Shown: piece after piece, positions 22,807-30,854 of the stretch | Layout: each line of letters begins with the position of its first letter | Position numbering within the stretch: the stretch's first letter is position 1 | From: Kribbella antibiotica | GTDB lineage: Bacteria > Actinomycetota > Actinomycetes > Propionibacteriales > Kribbellaceae | Reading direction: 5' to 3' | Length of the DNA: 32,999 nucleotides | NCBI RefSeq assembly: GCF_004349055.1 | Contig: NZ_SMKX01000099.1 | Coordinates: 1-32,999, forward strand | Made by a program: the position numbers and the translations under genes | Notes under the pieces: model-generated | The model's database searches: none | Told to the model about the DNA's origin: nothing | The model's input: only the letters and a program-made list of their open reading frames with translations

Positions 22807-23742
22807 CTACTTCCAGGCCTTGCGGCGGCTTTCGGCCGCCTTGACCGGGCGGGTGGATTCCCAGACCCGACGCCAGCGTGCGGACGTGACTGGCCCGGTC
22901 TGGGTGGGCGACGTACCGGCGGCTACCCGGCGGCGGGACTCGTACCAGGTGGTCGACTCCTCGTCGAGGAGGGCGGCCACGGCGGCAGCGATCTTCGGCG
23001 CGAAGTCGCGTGGGCTCTCGCCCTCGGCCGGGTACAGCGGGTCGCCGTACCGGATGGCAACGGTCGGGCGTCCGGCCACCGGCCAGTTGCGGCCGCGCGG
23101 CATCGCGGCGAACGAGCCCTTGATGCCGACCGGGATCACCGGCACGTTGTGCTCGACCGCAAGGTAGGCCGCGCCCATCCGGAAGCGCTGGAGCCAGCCG
23201 TCCGGTGAGCGGGTGCCCTCGGGGAAGACCACGACGTTCCAGCCGTCGGCGAGCAGGTCACCCGGCGTCGCGCTGAGCTTGCCGCTGCGGCGCTCGATCG
23301 GGAACGTGTTGAACACGATCGCCGAACCGGCAGCGCGCCACCACGTGTCGAAGAAGTAGTCGGCCGCCGCCGCCATCGCCGTCTTGCGACGCATCGCGTC
23401 CGGCAGCGACAGCAGCAACAGCGGGGTGTCCAGGTGCGACGAGTGGTTCGCGACGATCAGCGCCGGTCCGTTGAGCTTGCGCAGCGCGTCCAGCCCGCTG
23501 ACGGTCGGCTTGGTCGTGCCGTTGATGACCGCGCTCAGCGGGCCTTTCTGGAGGACGTCGCGGACCGCCATCGCGGCCGGCGTCCGGGCCCACTTGGTCG
23601 GGAAGACCGTGGTCTCCTTCGGTACGACGTACGGCTCGGCCGAGCGCGGTACCTGCGCCCGCCGGCCCCAGCGCCAGCCGCGCGCGACCACCTTGACGTC
23701 GCGCACGGTCTCGGAGGCGAACTTCACCACGCTGTTCCCCAT
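22807..23742 (-). CDS. plsC: 1-acyl-glycerol-3-phosphate acyltransferase-like protein (PlsC family)
   Basis: A 311-residue lysophospholipid acyltransferase. Family motifs appear in order: NHSSHLD with H100 and D105 (HX4D), the lysophospholipid-binding region around FPIERRSGK (147-155), FPEGTRS 173-179 and PVIPVGIKG 201-209. An extended basic N-terminus (about 90 residues) precedes the domain and the C-terminus is also basic, suggesting membrane contact. The ATG at 23742 shares one base with the stop of the LarA-like gene (TGATG). It is the last gene of the five-gene operon, implying that the operon product is an acylated lipid or uses acyl-CoA. The acceptor may not be lysophosphatidic acid. 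Confidence 0.9.
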   Translation of the reverse strand: MGNSVVKFASETVRDVKVVARGWRWGRRAQVPRSAEPYVVPKETTVFPTKWARTPAAMAVRDVLQKGPLSAVINGTTKPTVSGLDALRKLNGPALIVANHSSHLDTPLLLLSLPDAMRRKTAMAAAADYFFDTWWRAAGSAIVFNTFPIERRSGKLSATPGDLLADGWNVVVFPEGTRSPDGWLQRFRMGAAYLAVEHNVPVIPVGIKGSFAAMPRGRNWPVAGRPTVAIRYGDPLYPAEGESPRDFAPKIAAAVAALLDEESTTWYESRRRVAAGTSPTQTGPVTSARWRRVWESTRPVKAAESRRKAWK

Positions 23743-25322
23743 CAGCGGACGTCCGCGATCAGGTGCGGCGGGTTGTGCAGGTAGGTGATCGACGGCGAAC
23801 GGCCGACCGAGTGGCTGACCATCTCGAGCGCGTCCTGCAGCGTCGACGCCGACCGGAAGCCCATCCGCTCGACCGTCTTGCGGTTCGCGCCGACCCAGAC
23901 GATGTCACCGCAGTGGTCCAGGGCGTGGCTGATCCAGTACCACATGTAGAACGGGTGCACGCCGTGGTACGCGTACGACGTCCGGTACAGGTGGATGTAC
24001 CACGGGTCCTCGGCGTACTGCTTCTCGAACTTCGCCTCGATGGTGGCCGGGTCCGTGGACTCCGACAGCACCTCCTCGAAGAAGTCGACGTACGACGGGT
24101 GGTGCAGCTGGCTGAACTCGTACGGCACCGGGTGGTAGAGGATCAGCGCGCCGTCCTTGCGGACGATCGGGTTCCCCCGGTAGGAGTTGAAGTGGTAGCC
24201 CATCCCCATCACCGCGGCGAGGATCGGGTTCATCACCGAGTTCACGTTGTACGGGCTCAGGTACGGCACGCCGATGATGCCGACGTCGGACTGGCCCTGC
24301 ACCTCGACCAGGTGCTGGGCGTGCACCATCTCGAGCGTCTTGTCGTGCACCGGCTCGATCTTGCCGGCGTTGATGCCGGTCAGCTGGTACGGCGACCGGA
24401 CATCAGTGTAGATCTTGTGCCGCAGCTTGCTCGGCGCCGCGGCCAGCCCACGCTTGGCGGCCAGCATCGAGGCCTGGTCCTTCAGCGACCACTCCCACTC
24501 ACGCTTCTGCAGGAACCCCAGGCCGCCGCTGAACAGGTCGTTGTTGAGCGTCGTCTCGATCTGGAAGACCTTGACGTGCTCGGTCAGCACCTCGCCCATC
24601 CGCCAGGCCGAGTGGTGCATCTTCGAGGCCTTGTGGTCCATGAAGGACCGCGAGTGGATCATCGTGTGGCTGTTGTGGTGGTGCTTCAGCGACTTGTACG
24701 ACGCCAGTCCGATCGACGTGGACTTGTGGCCACCGTCCATCGCCACCAGGTTCACGTTCACGTAGACCAGCAGGTCCGATTCGGCGGCCCGCTTGGAGAT
24801 CTCGACGTCCTCACCGTGCCGGGTCTGGCCCAGGTGGGTCAGATTGTCGGCGTCCTCGGCGTCGAAGTTGTAGAGCTTGCCGTCGGGGAAGAACGACCGG
24901 AAGACCCGCTCGCCGACGATGTCGCGCAGCTCGTTCGGCGTCAGCCGCCGGTGCAGCGCGTTGGCGGAGATGAGCTCGACGTCGTCCACGCCGGCCTGGG
25001 CGGCCAGCTCGAGGACGGCCTCGATGATGCGCTGCCGGATGTCCGGCTTCTTCATCGGAGGCAGCGGCAGCGAGATGTCGTCGAACGCGATCGTCAACCG
25101 CATCCCGGCGCGTAGCAGCTCCGGGAGCGGCTCGGACTCGATCGGGTTCAGCAACGCGTTCTGGATCGCCTCCTCCACGTCGCGGACCGGCGGCAGCGCC
25201 TCCGGCGGGTAGACCACGCGGGTGCCGAGCGGGAAGCGCTCCAGCAGGAAGCCCTCGCCGTTGTGCACAATCAGCGGCGGAGTGCGGTCGTCCACCTCAA
25301 GCACGAATCCTGGCCGAGCCAT
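23742..25322 (-). CDS. LarA-like (DUF2088) protein, variant of nickel-pincer racemases
   Basis: A 526-residue protein of the LarA/DUF2088 superfamily. LarA is a lactate racemase using a nickel-pincer nucleotide bound to a lysine. Matching elements are DDISLP (81-86), ALHRRLTPNEL with H124, GGHKSTSIGLASYKS with K200, and H216 in KHHHNSH. As remembered, LarA has H108, K184 and H200; all three match here at a constant offset of 16. The second catalytic histidine (H174 in LarA) would fall on V190, and the usual TRP motif reads SLP. So the protein probably binds the cofactor but need not racemise lactate. The C-terminal half is less familiar. No larB, larC or larE lies in the window. A 45-bp gap separates it from the dehydrogenase gene. 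Confidence 0.75.
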   Translation of the reverse strand: MARPGFVLEVDDRTPPLIVHNGEGFLLERFPLGTRVVYPPEALPPVRDVEEAIQNALLNPIESEPLPELLRAGMRLTIAFDDISLPLPPMKKPDIRQRIIEAVLELAAQAGVDDVELISANALHRRLTPNELRDIVGERVFRSFFPDGKLYNFDAEDADNLTHLGQTRHGEDVEISKRAAESDLLVYVNVNLVAMDGGHKSTSIGLASYKSLKHHHNSHTMIHSRSFMDHKASKMHHSAWRMGEVLTEHVKVFQIETTLNNDLFSGGLGFLQKREWEWSLKDQASMLAAKRGLAAAPSKLRHKIYTDVRSPYQLTGINAGKIEPVHDKTLEMVHAQHLVEVQGQSDVGIIGVPYLSPYNVNSVMNPILAAVMGMGYHFNSYRGNPIVRKDGALILYHPVPYEFSQLHHPSYVDFFEEVLSESTDPATIEAKFEKQYAEDPWYIHLYRTSYAYHGVHPFYMWYWISHALDHCGDIVWVGANRKTVERMGFRSASTLQDALEMVSHSVGRSPSITYLHNPPHLIADVR

Positions 25323-25367
25323 GTCAGAAACCCTCTCGTCGTACGTCCTGCGGAACTGTCACGGCCC

Positions 25368-26567
25368 TCACGAGGCCCTCACATCGAAAGCAACCTTGAC
25401 CGTGCCGAGGCGGCCGGCCGAATGCGCGTGGTCAAGAGCCTCACGCCAGCGGTACAGCGGGTACTTGGCCCCGACGACTCCGTCGAGCGGAGCCTTCCCG
25501 GCCAGTTCCAGTGCGGTCTCGAACGCCGGCCGCCCATTGGGCTCCGACGACGAGGAAGCGTACGTACCGACGACGTCCAGCTCACGGAACCAGACCGGCG
25601 ACAGGTCGGCACCGGTCGACGGCATCCCCGACAGGACTACCCGGCCACCGGCCTTGGTGACCCGCAGGACCGTGTCGATCGAGTCCTTGCTGCCGACCGC
25701 GTCGACGGCGATGTCGACGCCGCCGAGCAGAAACTCCTTGGCGCCCAGTTCGGGCTTCAACCGGAACGCGCCGGTCGACCGGCGAACGCCGCGGAACACC
25801 TCGTCGGGCGCCACAACATCGGTGGCACCGAACGCCTTGGCGAGCTCGCGCTGCTTGGGATGCTTGGCGACGACCGTGATGCGGCCGGCCTGCGTCAGCT
25901 CACGAATGGCGAGCGTCGCGAACAGACCCACCGCACCCGCGCCGCTGACCAACACCGACTGACCGGCCTGCACATTGGCACGCAACGCGGCGTGAACCGC
26001 ACCGGCCAGCGGCTCGACGAGCACAGCGCGCTCATCACTCAGGCCCTCCGGTACGGCGTATAGCTGGCTGCGGTGAGCGATCATCACGTTGCCCCAGCCA
26101 CCGCCGGTGTCCTGGCAGAAGCCTGTTTGCAGACCGGGCTTCAGGTGGCCGACGGTGATCCGGTCACACCGGTTGGTGTGACCGGACGCGCAGCCCTCGC
26201 ACAGCTCGACACCGCGGGTGGCGCAGGTCAGGACGCTGTCCATGACTACGCGGGTGCCCTTGGGCAGGTCCTCGCAGTCTTCCAGCAGCTCACCGACGAC
26301 CTCGTGACCAGGCACGAACGGCATCGACACCACGGCGGAGAAGTACATCTTCGTCGAGCCGAACACCATGCCGAGGTCCGAACCGCAGATCCCGGACAGG
26401 ATCGGCCGGATCCGCGCCCAGCCGGCCCGCTCGGCCTTCGGCTCGTTGATGGTGACGAGCCGCAGCGGCGCCGCCGGGCCGGTCAGTACGCCGGGGATCC
26501 GGCCGCCGACGGCCTTGGCCGCCAGGTACTTCGCAGGCGAGCGGTACATCTCGAGCGCCAGCATCAT
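25368..26567 (-). CDS. Zinc-dependent medium-chain alcohol dehydrogenase
   Basis: A 399-residue medium-chain dehydrogenase. Catalytic zinc ligands are C61 (GICGSD), H88 (VPGHE) and probably E185 (LVEPLAG). The structural zinc lobe shows C115, C123, C126 and C134. The nucleotide-binding motif is GAGAVG (209-214). An N-terminal extension of about 30 residues precedes the GroES-like fold. It oxidises or reduces an alcohol/aldehyde or hydroxy-ketone pair. The start (ATGATG at 26567) overlaps the stop of the reductase-phosphatase fusion by 4 bp. Next to a fatty acyl reductase, the substrate may be a long-chain alcohol or a glycerol-type metabolite; this is inference. Confidence 0.9.
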   Translation of the reverse strand: MMLALEMYRSPAKYLAAKAVGGRIPGVLTGPAAPLRLVTINEPKAERAGWARIRPILSGICGSDLGMVFGSTKMYFSAVVSMPFVPGHEVVGELLEDCEDLPKGTRVVMDSVLTCATRGVELCEGCASGHTNRCDRITVGHLKPGLQTGFCQDTGGGWGNVMIAHRSQLYAVPEGLSDERAVLVEPLAGAVHAALRANVQAGQSVLVSGAGAVGLFATLAIRELTQAGRITVVAKHPKQRELAKAFGATDVVAPDEVFRGVRRSTGAFRLKPELGAKEFLLGGVDIAVDAVGSKDSIDTVLRVTKAGGRVVLSGMPSTGADLSPVWFRELDVVGTYASSSSEPNGRPAFETALELAGKAPLDGVVGAKYPLYRWREALDHAHSAGRLGTVKVAFDVRAS

Positions 26568-28891
26568 CGGGCCAAACCTCCAGAACGCTGCACCCCAGGG
26601 AGCTCCAGTCGCGAAGAGGTGGTCGGGGTCTTCCAGTCAACGATCTGCCAGCGTCCAGCTCGGGCCGCCCGGTAAAGCGACACATCCGGCGAGACCGCGA
26701 CCGGGTTGCCCACGGCTGCCAGCATCGGCAGGTCCGAGTGACTGTCGGCGTACGCGAAAGACTTCGACAGGTCGACGTTGCCGGTCCGGGCGCGGTGCTT
26801 GATCCACGCGGCCCGGGACTCCCCGACCAGCGGCGGTCCGGACAGGTAGCCGGTGCAGCGGCCGCGGTCGTCGACGGACAGCTCGGCCGCGACGATCTCG
26901 TCGAACAACGGCTCCAGCGGCCGGGTCAGCGGTCGCACGGCACCGGTGATCAGGATCGTCTTGTGCCCGGCGGCCCGGTGCTCCCGGATCCGCCGTACCG
27001 CGGCACCGCTGAGGCGCTCGAGGACATGCTCGGCGAGGATCTCGTCGACGATCCGGTTGAGCTCTTCGAGGTCGGCCCCGGCGTACCGGCGGTAGATCGT
27101 GCGCAGGAACGCGCCGCGATCCTTGCGCTCGGCGTTGATCAGCTTCGGCAGCCGCCGCAGCATCTGCCCGATCTCACCGGCCCGCTGCGGACCGTCCAGC
27201 TCGGGGAGCCGCATCCACAGGTAGGTCTCGATCACGTTCGACGACAGCAGCGTGCCGTCCATGTCGAACGCCGCGATGATCTCGCCGTCCGCATCATCGG
27301 TCGACTCGCCAAGCTTCTTCAGTACGCCGGCCGTCTCGGCCAGCCCCTTGTTCCGCTTCTTGCGGACGACGTCGAGGCGACGCATCGACTCGGTGACGCT
27401 CGGGCAGTGCACATCCTGGAAGTAGTACTGCCAGTCGACGACCGAGGTGTCGCAGGCGAACTTCACCTGGTCGTCACCTTCGAGCGCGTTGTGCAGCGCG
27501 AGCACGTTGTCGTCGATGAAGTTCAGCTCGGCGTGCGCGTACTCGGCGTACAGGTCCAGGTAGCGGCGCAGGAAGTCGATGCGGCGCTTCTGGACATCCA
27601 GCTCGCGGGCGAACTTGCGGGTGCGCTCACCGCGCGGGACGCGGGTGATGACCGCATCGGCCAGCTTGTGCGCACGTTCGCCGTACCGCAGCATCGTCTC
27701 GACCGAGTCACCGCCGGGGAACTTCCACACCGGCAGCCGGACCGCACCGCGCTCACCCAGGTCGAACGGGTGCTTGGAGAAGTAGGCGTGGATCTCGGCG
27801 TAGACCTGATGGAAGGTCAACGGGTTCCGGGCGCCGGAACCGATGTGGTAGTACTCCGGCTTGCTCAGCTCGGGCTCGGTCGCCATCACCGCGCAGATCG
27901 CGCCGACCACGTGGTCGACCGGGATGATGTCGATGGTCGCGTCCGGGCTGGCCGGGAACTCCGGCAGCTCACCGCGGCCGTAGGCCAGGATCAGCGGCTC
28001 GGCCATCTTGAAGCCCTCGATCCAGCCCGGGTGCGGGGTGACGAGCGCGGACTCGATGATGGCGGGGCGGACGATCGAGGTCGGGAACTTCGCCGAGAAC
28101 TCCTCCACCACGCGCTCACCGAGCGCCTTGGTGAACGTGTAGCAGTCGGTCCAGCCGAGGCTGCGGGCGCGCTCGGTACCGGTCTCGACGAGTCGCTTGG
28201 CAACCCACTCGGTACGGCGGCGCTCGGTGTCGACCGCGGCCGTCAGGTGACCGGCGCGGCGGTGCACCTTCTCGGCCGCCTTGCGGAACTTGGCCAGCAT
28301 CGGCGCGGACCGCGACTGCTCCTCGATCCGGGGCCGCATCGCCATCCCGGCCTCGGCCTCCACCCGCCAGTCGACGGTGTGGTCGACCGACGCCTCCGGG
28401 ATCGCGCCGCGGCGGCGACCGGCCGTGTAGGCGGTCGAGATGTGCACGTAGTGGATCTTGCGATCCGTCCCCTGCCGGCTCTCGTCGATCCGCTCGAGCA
28501 GGCTCTTGGTACCGAGCACGTTGGTCGTGAACGCCTCGTGGATCGGCGGGTCGAAGCTGACGTCACCGGCACAGTGCACGACGATGTCGAGATCGTTCGG
28601 CAACGCCGGTACGTCGGACAGGTCGCCCTCGACGACCTCGATCCGGTCCGCGGTCAGCGCCTCGGCGTCGGCGTACGGGGTGCCCTCGCCGTAGAACGGC
28701 TTGAAGATGTCCTTCTTCAGCAGCTGGGCCATCCGCATCGCGCCGGTCAGCGAGCCCTTCGGCCGGATGATCGCCACCACGGTCGTGCCGGGCAGGTCGC
28801 CGATCATCCGGTGCAGCAGGGCCTCACCGACGAAACCGGTGATGCCGGTGACAAGGACCTTCTTGTCCTTGAGCTTGTCGGCCAGACTCAC
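26564..28891 (-). CDS. Fatty acyl-CoA reductase-like SDR fused to a HAD-IB phosphatase
   Basis: A 775-residue two-part enzyme. The N-terminal part (about 10-370) is an extended short-chain reductase of the fatty acyl-CoA reductase type: TGITGFVG (15-22), STAYTAG, Y251-TFT-K255 and SIVRPAIIES. A 'male sterility' C-terminal-like domain follows (about 430-505, NFIDDNVLALHNAL ... FACDTSVVDWQYYF). The third part (about 535-755) is a HAD-IB hydrolase with DMDGT (nucleophile D543, D545), T649, K698 and YADSHSDLPML (D716/D720). All catalytic residues of both enzymes appear intact. The GTG at 28891 overlaps the stop of priA (GTGA) and has GGAGG upstream; the longer frame to 29068 lies inside priA. Confidence 0.88.
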   Translation of the reverse strand: MSLADKLKDKKVLVTGITGFVGEALLHRMIGDLPGTTVVAIIRPKGSLTGAMRMAQLLKKDIFKPFYGEGTPYADAEALTADRIEVVEGDLSDVPALPNDLDIVVHCAGDVSFDPPIHEAFTTNVLGTKSLLERIDESRQGTDRKIHYVHISTAYTAGRRRGAIPEASVDHTVDWRVEAEAGMAMRPRIEEQSRSAPMLAKFRKAAEKVHRRAGHLTAAVDTERRRTEWVAKRLVETGTERARSLGWTDCYTFTKALGERVVEEFSAKFPTSIVRPAIIESALVTPHPGWIEGFKMAEPLILAYGRGELPEFPASPDATIDIIPVDHVVGAICAVMATEPELSKPEYYHIGSGARNPLTFHQVYAEIHAYFSKHPFDLGERGAVRLPVWKFPGGDSVETMLRYGERAHKLADAVITRVPRGERTRKFARELDVQKRRIDFLRRYLDLYAEYAHAELNFIDDNVLALHNALEGDDQVKFACDTSVVDWQYYFQDVHCPSVTESMRRLDVVRKKRNKGLAETAGVLKKLGESTDDADGEIIAAFDMDGTLLSSNVIETYLWMRLPELDGPQRAGEIGQMLRRLPKLINAERKDRGAFLRTIYRRYAGADLEELNRIVDEILAEHVLERLSGAAVRRIREHRAAGHKTILITGAVRPLTRPLEPLFDEIVAAELSVDDRGRCTGYLSGPPLVGESRAAWIKHRARTGNVDLSKSFAYADSHSDLPMLAAVGNPVAVSPDVSLYRAARAGRWQIVDWKTPTTSSRLELPGVQRSGGLAR

Positions 28892-29625
28892 TTGTCGCCT
28901 CCACGCGTGAGTTCGAGTGCCTCGGTCAGAGTGAACGCGCCGGCGTACAGGGCCTTGCCCACGATGACGCCCTCGACACCGTCGGCGACCAGCGTGCTCA
29001 GCGCCCGCAGGTCGTCGAGGCTGGAGACGCCGCCGGAGGCGATGATCGGCCTGGCCGTGCGCGCACACAGATCGCGGTACAGCTCCAGGTTGGGCCCCTG
29101 CAGCATGCCGTCCTTCGTCACATCGGTGACCACGTAGCGCTCACACCCGGCCGTCTCCAGCCGCTCGAGCACCTCGTACAGGTCACCGCCTTCCTTCGTC
29201 CAGCCGCGCGCCGCCAGCGTCCGGCCGCGGACATCCAGGCCGATCGCGACCCGGTCGCCGTACTCGCCGATGATCCGGTCACACCACTCCGGGTCCTCGA
29301 GCGCCGCCGTACCGATGTTCACCCGGCGCGCCCCGGTCGCCAGCGCGGCCTTCAGGGAGTCGTCGTCGCGGATCCCGCCCGACAACTCGACCTGCACATC
29401 CAGCTTCCCGGTCACCTCGGCCAGCAGCTCACGGTTGCTCCCGCGCCCGAACGCCGCGTCCAGGTCCACCAGGTGCACCCACTCGGCTCCAGCCTCCTGC
29501 CACGCCAGCGCAGCCGCCAACGGCTCGCCGTACGACGTCTCACTGCCCGCCGCACCCTGCACCAGCCGAACCGCCTGACCGTCCGCCACATCGACGGCAG
29601 GCAGCAGCACCAAATTGTCAGACAT
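28888..29625 (-). CDS. priA: Phosphoribosyl isomerase HisA/PriA
   Basis: A 245-residue (beta/alpha)8-barrel isomerase of histidine biosynthesis (ProFAR to PRFAR). In actinobacteria lacking trpF this enzyme (PriA) also serves tryptophan synthesis. Visible residues are D12 (LLPAVDVADGQAVRLVQG), R20, D131 (GLDVRGRTLAARGW), W142 and D172 (VVTDVTKDGMLQGPN). The arginine and tryptophan are those associated with dual-substrate PriA. The ATG at 29625 is preferred to the GTG at 29634: it matches the family start and sits 7 nt after a TAGGGT hexamer. It is the first gene of the operon and its stop overlaps the reductase-phosphatase start by 4 bp. Confidence 0.95.
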   Translation of the reverse strand: MSDNLVLLPAVDVADGQAVRLVQGAAGSETSYGEPLAAALAWQEAGAEWVHLVDLDAAFGRGSNRELLAEVTGKLDVQVELSGGIRDDDSLKAALATGARRVNIGTAALEDPEWCDRIIGEYGDRVAIGLDVRGRTLAARGWTKEGGDLYEVLERLETAGCERYVVTDVTKDGMLQGPNLELYRDLCARTARPIIASGGVSSLDDLRALSTLVADGVEGVIVGKALYAGAFTLTEALELTRGGDK

Positions 29626-29638
29626 GGGCCACACCCTA
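29626..29638 (-). promoter_or_regulatory. Leaderless -10 for the priA operon
   Basis: TAGGGT on the minus strand (29638-29633) lies 7 nt before the ATG at 29625. No good -35 was found. The divergent P450 gene uses the same TAGGGT hexamer on the other strand. Confidence 0.5.
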
Positions 29639-29735
29639 GAGGGCTCTGATGGCTGATTTGTAACCAGATACCCTGCTGAATCACTCAGAATAGATCTGTC
29701 TCAGCAATACCAGTAAGGCGTGTGGTCTACCTGTT

Positions 29736-29747
29736 TAGGGTGGTGGC
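29736..29747 (+). promoter_or_regulatory. Leaderless -10 for the cytochrome P450 gene
   Basis: TAGGGT (29736-29741) is followed by GGTGGC and the ATG at 29748, so +1 falls on the A of the start codon. The region between the two divergent genes (29640-29735) is clearly richer in A+T than its surroundings. Confidence 0.6.
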
Positions 29748-30854
29748 ATGGTCACTCTGGACGAGCTCGAGCGCGACCCGCACGCGGCCTTGGCCGTGAT
29801 CCGTCCGATCGGATGGATGGACGCCTTGGGCGGCTGGGTGGTCAGCGGCCGGGCTCTGGCGGTTGCCGTCATGCGCGACCCGGAGACCTTCACCGTCGAT
29901 GATCCGCGGTTCTCCACAGCCCAAGTAGTTGGGCCCTCGATGCTCTCCCTGGACGGCGCCGCGCACGCTGCTCACCGCGCCCCCTTCGAGTCGCCGTTCG
30001 GCCTCGCGGAGACGCGCCGCCGGTTCGCCGGACCGGTGGAGCGCACAGTCGCGGATCTCATGGAACTGGCTCAGTCCCCCAGCGATCTACGAACAACTTT
30101 GGCTGGGCCGCTCTCGGTTGCGGTGGTCGCGTACTCGCTCGGACTCCCCCAGGCTTCCGCGTCCACGGTCCTCGACTGGTACACCGCGATCTCCGACTCC
30201 GTGTCCGGAGTTGCGGCTGGGCGGGCGGTCACCGCGGAGGGTGCTGCCGCGTTTGCCGAGCTGCACAGACATGTTGCCTCGGGCATCGAATCCGACGGGT
30301 TACTTGGTGCGGCGGCTCGGAAGCTGTCCACCGACGAGGTCGTGGCGAATGCCGCGGTACTGATGTTTGGTGGGATTGAAACCACCGAGGGGATGATCAC
30401 CAACGCACTGTGGCACCTGCTGACCCATCCGGATCAGCTGGAGGTTGTGCGGGCCGACCCCACGCTCCTCCCGAATGCGCTGGAGGAGTCGCTGCGGCTT
30501 GAGCCGGCGGCCGCAGTGGTTGACCGGTATGCGACTCGCGACGTCGAGCTCGGCGGACAACAGATCCGCCGCGGCGACCTCGTGGTCGTCTCGCTGGCGG
30601 GCGCGGGCCGGGATCCCGAGGTGTTTCCCGACCCGGACACCTTCGACGTACGGCGGTCCAATGCGCGACGGCATCTTGCTTTCGCGAGCGGGCCGCACAT
30701 CTGCCTCGGAATGCACCTCACGCGACTCGAGACGCAGGCCGCTGTGGCCGCCGTACTGACGTTGCCCGACCTGCAGCTACTTCCGGAGTCACCGGCACCT
30801 CGCGGACTCGTGTTCCGCAAGGTGCCGGCGCTCAACGTGACGTGGGCGGGATGA
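29748..30854 (+). CDS. Cytochrome P450
   Basis: A 368-residue soluble bacterial cytochrome P450. The I-helix oxygen-binding motif is GGIETT (208-213), the K-helix ExxR is E247-SL-R250, and the heme loop FASGPHICLG (312-321) carries the ligand C319. HAAHR in helix C (73-77) is a likely heme-propionate contact. It is some 30-40 residues shorter at the N-terminus than most bacterial P450s, yet the ATG fits a leaderless promoter, so this looks genuine. It uses an unlinked ferredoxin and reductase. Divergent to the priA operon; the last 23 bp overlap the convergent SPFH gene. Substrate unknown. Confidence 0.92.
   Translation: MVTLDELERDPHAALAVIRPIGWMDALGGWVVSGRALAVAVMRDPETFTVDDPRFSTAQVVGPSMLSLDGAAHAAHRAPFESPFGLAETRRRFAGPVERTVADLMELAQSPSDLRTTLAGPLSVAVVAYSLGLPQASASTVLDWYTAISDSVSGVAAGRAVTAEGAAAFAELHRHVASGIESDGLLGAAARKLSTDEVVANAAVLMFGGIETTEGMITNALWHLLTHPDQLEVVRADPTLLPNALEESLRLEPAAAVVDRYATRDVELGGQQIRRGDLVVVSLAGAGRDPEVFPDPDTFDVRRSNARRHLAFASGPHICLGMHLTRLETQAAVAAVLTLPDLQLLPESPAPRGLVFRKVPALNVTWAG

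Noticed and set aside
28892..29068. Longer start for the reductase-phosphatase fusion
   Set aside because: Lies inside priA in another frame and gives an Arg-rich extension; the GTG at 28891 has GGAGG and a 4-bp overlap.
26738..29137. Plus-strand open frame of 799 codons opposite the reductase-phosphatase fusion
   Set aside because: Pure antisense shadow; the opposite strand has complete SDR and HAD motifs.
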